Source of the DNA: Sacculina carcini
Lineage: Eukaryota > Arthropoda > Thecostraca > Sacculinidae
DNA: 64,000 nucleotides
Direction of reading: 5' to 3'
Assembly (NCBI GenBank): GCA_916048095.2
Contig: OU696588.1
Location: 4,169,501 to 4,233,500 of the forward strand
Shown here: one piece after another, positions 37,101-45,217 of the stretch
How the letters are laid out: each line of letters starts with the position of its first letter
Position numbering within the stretch: position 1 is the stretch's first letter
Position numbers and translations under genes: made by a program
Notes under the pieces: generated by a model
Databases searched by the model: none
What the model saw: the letters and a program-made list of their open reading frames with translations, nothing else
What the model was told of the DNA's origin: nothing

Positions 37101-40100
37101 AATTTTACACGTTTTTTGTATCATTTGTGGGTATAAATTATAGCTTTTCTTGTAGAACACAAAATTCTCTACACAGTAGTATATTCCTGTGTAATCGCAA
37201 GTGCGCATAATAGCTGTCAAATTGGCAATGTGTCCTTTTGACTTTACACCGCCGTCACTTCCTTCAGATACACTTTGGAAAATTAAGAATTATACCGCAT
37301 TTAAAAAAATACAATTTCCAGCACGATGATATAATTTATTTTAATGTGTGACAAATAGTTCCTGAGAAATAGGTAGAAAAATGAATTAATTTAGGCGCCC
37401 GGTGATCAATTTTAATTTTGGATGTATTTGACAATTTTGCCAATTTTACACATTTTTTGTATCATTTGTGGGTATAAATTATAACTTTTCTTGTAGAACA
37501 CAAAATTATCTACACAATAGTATAATTTTTATAGCTGTACCATTGCTGGTTTATGAGGAATAGATAGGGGAATATTTACCAAAACATTCACGGTTTCCAG
37601 TGCTAATTTTGCATTTTTGACTTTGTCATTTTGACTTCACACCGCCGTAACTTTTTTTTAATACACTTTGGAAAATTAAAAATTATACCGTGTTGTAGCA
37701 AACAAAATTCCCAGCATGATGGTATTATTTATTTAGTTGTGTGATAATTAGTTTTTGATACATAGAGAAAAAAGTATAGAAAATCGGACGCGTGGAGTAT
37801 AAATATAATTTTGAATATAGATTGAAATTTTGTCATGTTTACATCTTTTATGTTCTATTTTTGGATATGAATTATAACCTATCTTGTAGAACAGAAAATT
37901 CTCTACACAGTGGTATAATCTGTTTGGCTGTACCATTTCTGGTTTATGAGGAGTAGATGGCAGAGCATTGACCACAATTTTCGCATTTTTCAGGGTTCAT
38001 TTTGTCTTTTCACCGCTATAACTTTTTTTGATTTCATTTTTGAAATTTAAAATTTAATCTAAAGTGTAGACAAGAAAATTTCCAACGTGATGGTATAAAT
38101 TGTTAGCGGGTAGGCTGAGTGGTGGCCGAATAATAGCTGATAGAAAATGGACCAAGGAGGGTCGAACACACACACACACAGACACACACACACACACACA
38201 CACACAGAGGATCTCTTTTATATATATAGATTTACATGTGTAACTGTAGGATATCAACACTCGTGCGTGTGTGCGTGTGTGATGTGATTCAGGCAACATA
38301 ACAATGAATGCATCACAAATAAGAGGCAATATACATCATCAATACAAGTTCACATTTGATAACTTGAACGATGTCTCAGTGAACGCAGCCCAGATGGTAG
38401 TAAGAAAGTCTGAATCAATAATCCCGCAGTTCACACACACACACACACACACACGCATGACGGGGTAGTGCGGAGTTCCTAGGGAAGTAAATGGGACAAA
38501 CATTACGAAGGAATGCAAAACTACATGCGATACGCACCTGTAAAAGGTGCATTTTTCAATTAAAAACTGTACATGCATGTAATAGGCAGCACAGGAGGGT
38601 AATGAAGTGTGAGAGTAAAATATAAGTTATACGTAATGAATTTGTAGGCAGGACAGATCAAGCATAGCTCAAGCCTGTAAAACACAGTAAGCCGTGTACA
38701 CACACACACACACACACACACACCTGGTCATGAACTGTACGAAGGCGCACTGGTTCTTGGGCACCACAGAGATGCCACGAATTTCTCCGTACTGATAGAA
38801 ATTATCACGCAACTCCTTCTCGCCAATCTCCGAACACACATTGCCTGCACACACACACATACACACACACACACACACACACAGACGTAAGTGTTGTGAT
38901 AACGTCCAACAACGGCTCGTTGGAAATATTACATGCACAATTTCCATTTCACTCAGTGTGAGGGTGAGGAATGCCACACTATGATGTAGAGACCAATACA
39001 GACGTCGACTTCAACACAAGGACACCTCATATATCATATTTTAGTTGGCGAAAATTAAGGTAGATGAAGTTAGATGATGCACATCAAGAATATCACAAAC
39101 CTACATGCCTTCAACAATAAAATTCTGGTGCGGAAAACTGCCTCACGGACAAAAATCCCGATGATGAGTCAGGTAGGTTCTAAGTCACACCAATCTGCCT
39201 GGCTTCATCAGCAGCATGCAGACAACTGGAACCTGACACACACAGACAGACAGACAGACAGACAGACGTACCGACATAGAGTGTGGTGATGCTGCGGTCC
39301 TCGGGCGGATCCAGTTTGGGCATGCAGGCGGCACGGCGCATCATTTTATCGGCGACCGGGTCGTTGACCCCGTAGTATCTGTCCTTGATGTTCTGGTCGG
39401 CGAGCGGGTCGTCGGGGTCGGTGGGTCGCTCGTGCCGATAAGGACACTCCTCGCCCCGCCGACACTCGCCCTTCACCCAGAAGCTGCAGATGTGCGGCCG
39501 GTTGCGTTTGTAATAGGGCGTGGTGCGCGCCAGTTTGAGCAGCAATTCGTTGGGCGCGGCCGCCTTCAGCGAGCCTCCTACTGAAGAACCGCTGGCTCCC
39601 GCGTCCCCGCCGCTAGCCAGTGCCAGCTCGCGCTCCCGGTTCTGAATGTAGTACTCCTTGTTGACGTCGGAGCGCGGCACGTTGTCCTGGATCTTGAGCG
39701 CCTCATCACGCACCTGACCGACCGGCGCCACATCAAGTCACACACATACACGCGGTAATGACAGACCAACTGAGCGCATGACTAACATCAGCTGACCTAA
39801 CTGATTTCCTATATTTCCTTTTCCTGTCGATTTCCTACACTCCACATATGTATACCACGAATTAAAATACACACAAACACACACACACATTAGGTTAGGC
39901 AATAGGAAACAGTAAAACTTGAGCAACAATGCGTGCTTGACAGGGGAAAATTTGCCCTCTAGAGGTGATTCATTCTGATGAGTACAAAGATAATCCAACG
40001 TGTGTGTGTGTGTCGGTGTGTGTGTTTGTGTGAGGGTGTGTGTGTGTGTTTGTGTGAGGGTGTGTGTGTGTGTGGGTGTGTGTGTGTGTGTGAGGGTGTG

Positions 40101-42395
40101 TGTGTGTGTTTGTGTGAGGGTGTGTGTGTGTGTTTGTGTGAGGGTGTGTGTGTGTGTGTCGGTGTGTGTGTGTGTGTGAGGGTGTGTGTGTGTGTTTGTG
40201 TGTGTGAGTGTGTGTGTGTGTTTGTGTGTGTGAGCCTAGGTTCACCTGAATGGGCAGGCCGTACTCCAAGTCCAACAGACATGTCTGGCAAATATTCTTC
40301 AATTTGGCACATGTCTGACACACCTACACACACACAGACAGAATATAAATAAGTTAAAAACAGACCCCAACCACGAATACAGTGTCTAGAGCAGGGTTTC
40401 TTAGCCGGGGTGCTCGCATTCTTAGGGGTGCGAAGATTTCTGTGAAAAATTAATTAATATACCGTAAATAATCTTTTTATCCCACATGCCGGATTATTTT
40501 TCGCCCCCCTGCGTATGGTGCCGGATTATAAGAGCCTGTCGGATTATTTTTGGTCACTCCGCACGGTAGGATTGCGCAAAAACTGCAACACAAAAAATAG
40601 TGCACTGATAACAGGGACGAGGACACATATGAAGACGATGATTTCTGCTTTGATTAATGAGTGCCGGTTTATAAGAGGATTGCTAAATAAACTGTTGCTG
40701 AACTATAACTGAATCGTGGTTACAGTTTCAATAAGCCTTTCCAGGAAGTGCCGGATTATTTTTCACCCCATACCTGAGGGTGCCGGATTATTAGAGCCTG
40801 CCGGATAAATAGAGCATTTACGGTATATGCGATTACGTATGATTTGTATTTTTCCAGGAAAACGCTTTTTGGTGAATCCTCTTGAAGATTTGCTATGTAG
40901 TTGTACGAATGAATATTGAATAACGTCGTTTGTATTTTTATGTTTTCCCTATACAGTATTTTATCATGTATAAGAGACCTCCTCAATTTTAGGCAAAAAT
41001 TCTGGAAAAAGTACATATTGGTGCTAAATAAATGTTTCTAAAAAAATTTAGACAAAAAAGGGTCTCTTGTACACGCGGAAACACGAATCAAGAATTCACG
41101 TTACACGTTATCGAGAACACGTTATCAAGAATTCAGGGAGTGCCAGAACTGACTACTGTTTGAAAAGGCTGCCAGCACTGAAAAACAGTTGAGAACCACT
41201 GGTCTGGAATAACGTAACATGACACACATGACACACAGACAAGCCGGAGACTGAGTGTACCTCAGTTTTCTTGAAGCGCATGCGAGCGCCGGGGCACCAG
41301 CGGAATATGGTGAAGGGTCGCGTGCAGATCTTGCACTCCTTGCCGTAACGCTCCTTGGTCTGACAGAAATATCGACAACACAGAATCAATTGAGCGATAA
41401 CGATACATTAATTTACCAGTCGATCAATACTCGTAATACCAAACACAAGGCAGGTTATCGTTGAGATAACACTCATGTACAACTAGTGCTATTGTTATTG
41501 GCGTTTTAAGCGCACACCAGCCTGTTGAGACTAGATGGCGCGCCCCACTGTGGGCCCATCTACAGTGGTGACTCGGTAGACTCAAGCGGAGGTGTTGATG
41601 AACGAACCGGGGCCAGGATTCGAACCGCGAGCCTCTGACACGAGAGTTCAGCCAGCCTAACCACTGAGCTACTCGGGAGCAGCTTTGATAGTGCATTAAC
41701 TGGAAATTACCAACAAGAGACTCGGAATGACCGCCAGAAAACATAACTAGTCCGAGCATTAGCAGTTGCCACAAAACTAGCACTGAAACGCGCCACACAC
41801 ACAATAGCACGGCAAGAAAACAACATTAACTTCACACGTCCACTCACCATGCGGATGTACGGGTTGTCGCCCAGACATGTTTGACATAATACCGGGAACT
41901 CCTACAAAAACAAATAAACAAACATTCATAATCTACAACCGCAGATCAATATATATATCGAAATGTTACATTTACACGCAACAAAGGCAGATCAACAAGC
42001 AAGGCAAACGCCACATTGCCACTGTATATTAACTCAGCCAACGCACCAACGCTAACACTTGTAGAGGGAGAACGAAGCCCGGAGAGTTGAGTATGTTACA
42101 AAAGGCTCTAGGAGAAAGGAAAAGAGACGCAAGACGAGATGAATAGTAAGTTTGTTTGGCAGATAGCAAAGAAGAGATGTACAAGGAGCGAGAGGAGCAA
42201 AAGGCAGATCAATCAGACGGAAGCTGAGTGCGCTCCAAGACGACTGCAGCACACTTGGAACACAAAAACACTTATTTCAACAACAACTACAACAACGACA
42301 ACAATACTTAAGAGACTCAATAAATTTATTTACAAACATACCGAATCTTCCCAGTTCTGCCTATTATAGTTATTAGCGCCCTTAGCGGTCGCCAT
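23603..42395 (-). CDS. RBM22: Pre-mRNA-splicing factor RBM22 (Cwc2/Slt11 family)
   Basis: Eight exons: 42342-42395, 41848-41901, 41261-41359, 40246-40323, 39272-39713, 38724-38844, 24543-24700, 23603-23943; the 1347 nt give 448 residues plus stop with all phases consistent. The start [17 protein letters not shown] is the family's N-terminus. A Cys-rich zinc-binding region follows (CQTC, CKIC, CQTC...CQTC, residues 24-84), then a CCCH finger (C171-X7-C-X5-C-X3-H189), an RRM from about 238 (RNP2 LYVGNV, RNP1 CAFVQF, then LNIKWGRSQ), and a Pro-rich tail ending near the conserved [16 protein letters not shown]22 sits in the active spliceosome (NTC-related) and contacts U6 snRNA and the intron near the catalytic centre. 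Human RBM22 is about 420 residues, so this one is slightly longer, mainly in the Pro-rich tail and a Gly/Ser insert near 128-148. Intron 6 is 14 kb of transposons. Confidence 0.96.
24500..24540. repeat. Isolated copy of the CCCG(C)CGTCGTGCGG motif
   Basis: gagccccgctcgtcgtgcgg at about 24508, next to RBM22 exon 7 and outside the main Helitron-like block; probably a fragment of the same repeat family. Confidence 0.45.
25102..25552 (-). mobile_element. Helitron-like 450-bp element, copy 1
   Basis: Begins GCATTAAAACCCGCCCGTTG and ends ...cagacagacagataatttcttctttatgtatatatatag. Near-identical copies lie at 28991-29440, 30168-30620 and 30632-31152. Reverse-complemented, the element starts TATATATA...AAAG with TCTGTCTGTCTG behind it and ends with a GC-rich hairpin motif (CCGCACGACGGGCGGG) about 11 nt before GCTA(G), which is how non-autonomous Helitrons are built. 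Each copy contains two copies of the hairpin motif, at its edge and about 160 bp inside. Confidence 0.55.
25553..26036 (-). mobile_element. Helitron-like element, diverged 480-bp copy
   Basis: Same architecture as the 450-bp copies: left GCATTAAAACCCGCCCGTTG motif, a second motif copy (cgcccgtagtacggaa) at about 25733, the conserved 'acggtgaaattgaacgtttta' block, and a right end with a CA tract, 'aacagagaattcctta' and (TA)n. It abuts the previous copy head to tail. Confidence 0.5.
26151..28985 (-). mobile_element. Helitron-like long element, copy B1
   Basis: Left edge CTAGCATGGAAACCC; right edge cagaggatctcttttatatatatag. The left third holds repeated hairpin-type motifs (about 26158, 26350, 26490, 26726). 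The rest is a tandem of 310-410-bp units, each opening near 'cataatagctgtcaaattgg' (26926, 27238, 27567, 27975), followed by two diverged units with 'ttttgacttcacaccgccgtaac' (28390) and 'cttttcaccgctataac' (28774). No protein-coding content; the 75-residue frame at 28515-28742 is identical in three copies only because the DNA is. Confidence 0.55.
28991..29440 (-). mobile_element. Helitron-like 450-bp element, copy 2
   Basis: Near-identical to the copy at 25102-25552, including the two hairpin motifs (28997 and 29155) and the cagacagacagataatttcttc...tatatatag end. It starts right at the end of long copy B1. Confidence 0.55.
29441..30167 (-). mobile_element. Helitron-like fragment interrupted by a 450-bp copy
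   Basis: Matches the start of the element at 31153 (gcggagcaattcataacatgaaattcatattc...). It carries hairpin motifs at about 29448, 29632, 29846 and 30032 and stops in the middle of a unit (...gtctaaatgtgacctgt) where the next 450-bp copy begins, while the copy at 31680 runs on past the same phrase. This suggests insertion of the 450-bp element into an older copy. Confidence 0.45.
30168..30620 (-). mobile_element. Helitron-like 450-bp element, copy 3
   Basis: Left edge CTAGCATTAAAACCC, right edge ...ataatttcttctttatatatagatat. Sequence follows copies 1 and 2 almost base for base. The complement of the left edge reads ...GGGTTTTAATGCTAG, a CTAG end as in Helitrons. Confidence 0.55.
30632..31152 (-). 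mobile_element. Helitron-like 450-bp element, copy 4, with expanded (TA)n
   Basis: Same element, but the terminal TATATATA has grown into a near-pure (TA)n tract of about 85 bp at 31068-31153. A short partial duplication of the element edge (gcattaaaaccgcattaaaaccc) sits just before it at 30620-30642. Confidence 0.55.
31153..34857 (-). mobile_element. Helitron-like long element, copy B2
   Basis: 3.7-kb copy, left edge GCATTAAAACCCGCCCGTTG, right edge cagaggatctcttttatatatatag followed by ACTAGC of the next copy. The left part contains hairpin motifs at about 31160, 31340, 31560, 31750, 32540 and 32898 and an embedded hAT-like terminus (caggggtcccaaacacgcgg, about 32105). The right part is the tandem of 340-400-bp units (33085, 33485, 33831) plus two diverged units. 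The last 2 kb are near-identical to 36250-38230. Confidence 0.55.
34858..38230 (-). mobile_element. Helitron-like long element, copy B3
   Basis: 3.37-kb copy beginning CTAGCATTTAAACCCGCCCG and ending cagaggatctcttttatatatatag|att. Its complement starts A|TCTATATATATAAAAGAG, i.e. TC after a host A, and the far end gives CTAG|T, which is the Helitron A^T insertion pattern. Hairpin motifs at about 34865, 35042, 35420, 35480, 35645, 35745, 35905, 36047 and 36260. Tandem units at 36460, 36865 and 37205, then two diverged units. Confidence 0.6.
38231..38723. other. Intron 6 edge of RBM22, no element recognised
   Basis: Unique-looking intronic sequence between the last Helitron-like copy and RBM22 exon 6, with (CA)n tracts at about 38433-38454 and 38699-38722. 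The second one forms the exon's 5' splice site flank. Confidence 0.5.
39998..40235. repeat. GT-rich minisatellite in RBM22 intron 4
   Basis: About 240 bp of (GT)n with regular GTGAGGGTGTGTGTGTGTG and TTTGTGTG variants, giving a higher-order unit of about 28-30 bp. On the RBM22 sense strand it is (CA)n-rich and lies directly after the donor of the exon at 40246-40323. Confidence 0.9.
40392..41201. mobile_element. Non-autonomous hAT-like element in RBM22 intron 3
   Basis: Left end CAGGGTTTCTTAGCCGGGGT, right end (complement) CAGTGGTTCTCAACTG, typical hAT termini. Flanks are gtctagag and gtctggaa, an 8-bp target duplication with two mismatches. It carries a smaller mariner-like MITE inside (40460-40825) and no coding sequence. 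Confidence 0.6.
40460..40825. mobile_element. Mariner/Pogo-like MITE nested in the hAT-like element
   Basis: Ends TACCGTAAAT...ATTTACGGTA, each next to TA (40458-40459 and 40826-40827), the target used by Tc1/mariner elements. Behind the ends are imperfect inverted repeats rich in GCCGGATTATT / AATAATCCGGC. Length 366 bp. Confidence 0.6.
41485..41680 (-). repeat. tRNA-derived SINE
   Basis: On the minus strand it opens GCTCCCGAGTAGCTCAGTGG with a Pol III A-box, and has a perfect B-box GGTTCGAATCC (41616-41626), about 45 bp apart, as in a tRNA. A non-tRNA body follows (CTACCGAGTCACCACTGTAG ... AACAGGCTGGTGTGCGC) ending in CAATAACAATAG. It lies in RBM22 intron 2, same strand. The tRNA-like head does not fold as a complete functional tRNA and the body continues, so SINE rather than tRNA gene. 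Confidence 0.7.
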
Positions 42396-42830
42396 GATCG
42401 CTAAAAGACCTGGCGAAATATTTGAGACAAATACAACACGATTAGTGGCATAACCGGGAAATTGATTCAATTGATAAAACGTTTATTTAGACTACTACGG
42501 AATAGCTTACCTTTTTTCGATAAAAATTATTTTCAACTAAGAAAATTTTGAATTGTATATACAAATCACTTGTTCATTCAGTTTACCAATTTTCAGTTTT
42601 GCATACCAATTCCCAAATTTGAGCAAAATTTGAAGATGAAAAAAGGATAAAATACTATTTTACTCAGGAAAACAAAAAACAGCAAAAACACATAATTTTT
42701 TAATTTAACCCAGACGAGACGATTATAGGGTGAATTCCCGCCAAAAGCGTTGGTGAAGGACGCTATTGGTTTTGCGGCAGTTTGTTTGGCTCTTTTATTG
42801 TTGGTTGGCTTGTCATTCTTGGACGTTGAT
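42396..42830. promoter_or_regulatory. Bidirectional promoter RBM22 / H2A.Z
   Basis: 435 bp separate the two divergent start codons. Within it TTCCCGCC (42735-42742) fits an E2F site, and ATTGG (42765-42769) is an inverted CCAAT box; both sit nearer the histone gene. I see no convincing TATA box at the expected place. Motif identification is by eye. Confidence 0.6.
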
Positions 42831-44032
42831 ATGGTGAGTTTTTGTATTTTTTTGTGCGTTTAAATGCTTATGTTTCGAAATATTGCTTATGGGCTAATTT
42901 GATATCCGTTTTTTCAGGCTGGCGGCAAGGCAGGAAAGGATTCTGGCAAGGCTAAAGCAAGGGCAGTATCTCGGTCTGCCCGCGCTGGGCTCCAGGTAAA
43001 TTACATAACTAGACAACACATTTGTATCGATTCTGTGATGTATTAAATTCATTGCTGCCGATAGACATTCTTTATCATAGCTCTCCGCATCGAGTAACCT
43101 TATTTCACTTCACATTATACATGAAATATTTTTCCTCTCATTCTACTGTGTCGAGTTGAGTTCGCTGATGTGACAATTTCGTTTTTCTACTCACGGGTGT
43201 TGTTTGTACATGTGTCAGTTCCCCGTGGGACGTATTCACCGTCACATGAAGAGCAGAACAACTTCTCACGGTCGCGTCGGAGCCACGGCTGCTGTTTATG
43301 GCGCCGCCATCTTGGAATATCTCACTGCCGAGGTCAGTATATACCTGCATGTTGTACAGCTGATGTTTCCAGAGTATCGCAGTTATATACGGAAATATAA
43401 GCTCGGGTACGCCCGTTGAAATTATTATTGACGGCGGTTTTATCATCAGATTTGTGCTTGAATCGATATCCACTCAGTTGTTTTGGCTACGAGTGTTCAC
43501 CGTATGTCTTCTGTGCTTTGTTTTCATGAGAGAGCGCTGATTATTTCTCCTGTTCAATCATTTACTCGCGTTTTTCTGCTAAAATCGACTGTTCTTGCCG
43601 AAATTTGCTCCAGCCGTGCATAGGCTCACGTGAATTCAGCGTACTAACTCACGTTTCTCAAACTATCTACATTCGGGTGCTACTGATACTTGGAGCAACC
43701 GCAGTGCTTGCACTTGATGGAATTTTGCCTGCCTGAATTTTGCCACTGGATTTGCCTGCACTTGATGTAATTTTTCGTACTCTGTTGTAACTTCACTGTC
43801 CTCACTCAATTATGTGTGTGTGTGTCTGCAGGTGCTAGAGTTGGCTGGCAACGCGTCCAAGGACCTGCGCGTCAAGCGTATCACGCCGCGTCACTTGCAG
43901 CTGGCAATTCGCGGTGACGAGGAGCTCGACAGTCTCATCAAGGCGACCATTGCGGGCGGCGGAGTCATCCCGCATATCCACAAGAACTTGATCGGCAAGA
44001 AGCCGGGTCCCATGCACCAAGTGCCCAAGTAA
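42831..44032 (+). CDS. H2A.Z: Histone H2A.Z variant, four exons
   Basis: Exons 42831-42833 (ATG alone), 42918-42995, 43219-43332, 43832-44032; 396 nt, 131 residues. The N-tail [20 protein letters not shown] is H2A.Z-type, followed by [15 protein letters not shown], the [23 protein letters not shown] core and [20 protein letters not shown]. The H2A.Z acidic patch and docking region are present ([25 protein letters not shown]). H2A.Z replaces H2A in nucleosomes at promoters and heterochromatin borders. After the conserved LIGKK the tail is PGPMHQVPK, where most animals have GQQKT(V/A), so the last nine residues differ. An ATG-only first exon is also seen in H2A.Z genes of other animals. Divergent from RBM22. 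Confidence 0.97.
43645..43790 (+). repeat. Dispersed repeat, copy 2
   Basis: CAAACTATCTACATTCGGGT ... CTTGGAGCAACCGCAGTGCTTGCACTTGATG ... TTTGCCTGCCTG in H2A.Z intron 3, similar to the copies at 8930-9100 and 55685-55815. This copy is the most rearranged: the last part is duplicated (ttttgcctgcctgaattttgccactggatttgcctg). Confidence 0.45.
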
Positions 44033-44690
44033 CGCCGCTTTCCGCGCCTAGTTGCGCTAGCGACTCACGAGCGAGCGGTGTGTGTGTGTGTGCGCATTTT
44101 GTGGCATTTCTCAGTGAGTCGAGTTTGGTGAGACCTGGAACGACATTCTGACAGGAATTCTGAAAGCATGTAGCTAGTTTGAGTAGGCGGACGCGCGCGC
44201 GTGTGTCGTTGTGTAAACTGGTGCACCATGTGCGACAGCCTTTTCAATTTAATTGATGCATTTTCGCCGTTTTATCACGTGTACAAAGTTCATTTTCATC
44301 GTGGCTCTGATGTGCCTGTGTTTAATGTAGTTTTTGTCTCGGTTGATGAGACTGCTTTCCTTGAGCGCTGTGGATTACGTTTGACATATTTCGATCGCTC
44401 TCAATCCTTCATGTAGCAAAAATGTGTTTTATTTTCAATTATTTTCTGTTTGCTTTTGTTTCGTGGTCATGGTTCGTTTGTAGATTCCAGCTGGAATATT
44501 TTCGGCTGGCGGCGGTGATGAACTTGACTGCTTGTAACTTGTTTACCCCTCACCAGGTTGTCTTCGTGTCTCAATACAGTCCATTTTCTGTTTTCAAACC
44601 TGCGGTCGTTTTCTGAATACGCGCCAGCAAATGCAAATGACACGGGTATGTAGGGTTATCAAACTATTATGCTTACAATCTCAATAATGT
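44033..44690. other. H2A.Z 3' UTR and flank
   Basis: T-rich sequence after the H2A.Z stop codon up to the LTR insertion. No typical AATAAA noticed close to the stop and no second gene seen. Confidence 0.45.
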
Positions 44691-45194
44691 TGTGGTTTGA
44701 TGTCCATTTTTACACCACGAAAACAAAACTACCGTGTAAAATGATGAACTCTATTGATGCGGACAACAAATATGATTTAACAACAACAAGATGAAAACTC
44801 ACACTTACACAGTAGAGCAATAATCTCTCTCTAGGCTGGCATAAATTATATCCACACAAACAGCACACAGAAGACTACCCCGACCAGTCCACACATAACC
44901 ACACAACGCACGATGAGCACTACTACCCCACTCCCGTCATTACATACGAGCCGCTAACACCAGTACACGCTGCATACCAACATACAAACACGAAGTAGAA
45001 TCACACGCATAAATACAGTGACGCACATACACACACACACACACAAGTCTACGCTCAGTCACACACAGGTACACACACAAGTCTACGCTCGCAGGCGCAC
45101 ACGCTCTCCTACACTCACGCTCAACTCAGCAAACGCATTCACACCCCTATTCATTCCTTCGCATGGCGTTCAATTTCTGACCAACAATACCACA
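44691..45194 (-). repeat. 3' LTR of the retrotransposon
   Basis: 504 bp, TG...CA ended (plus strand TGTGGTTTGATG ... ACAATACCACA). It matches the other LTR with only four differences that I can see, all near 45160-45175. On the minus strand it is preceded by the purine tract AAGGGGGAG at 45195-45203. Left flank is AATGT (44686-44690). Confidence 0.92.
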
Positions 45195-45217
45195 CTCCCC
45201 CTTGATCTCAAGATCAA

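Noticed and set aside
41600..41680. tRNA gene on the minus strand
   Set aside because: A-box and B-box are present but there is a non-tRNA body directly attached and I could not fold a full acceptor stem; a SINE fits better.
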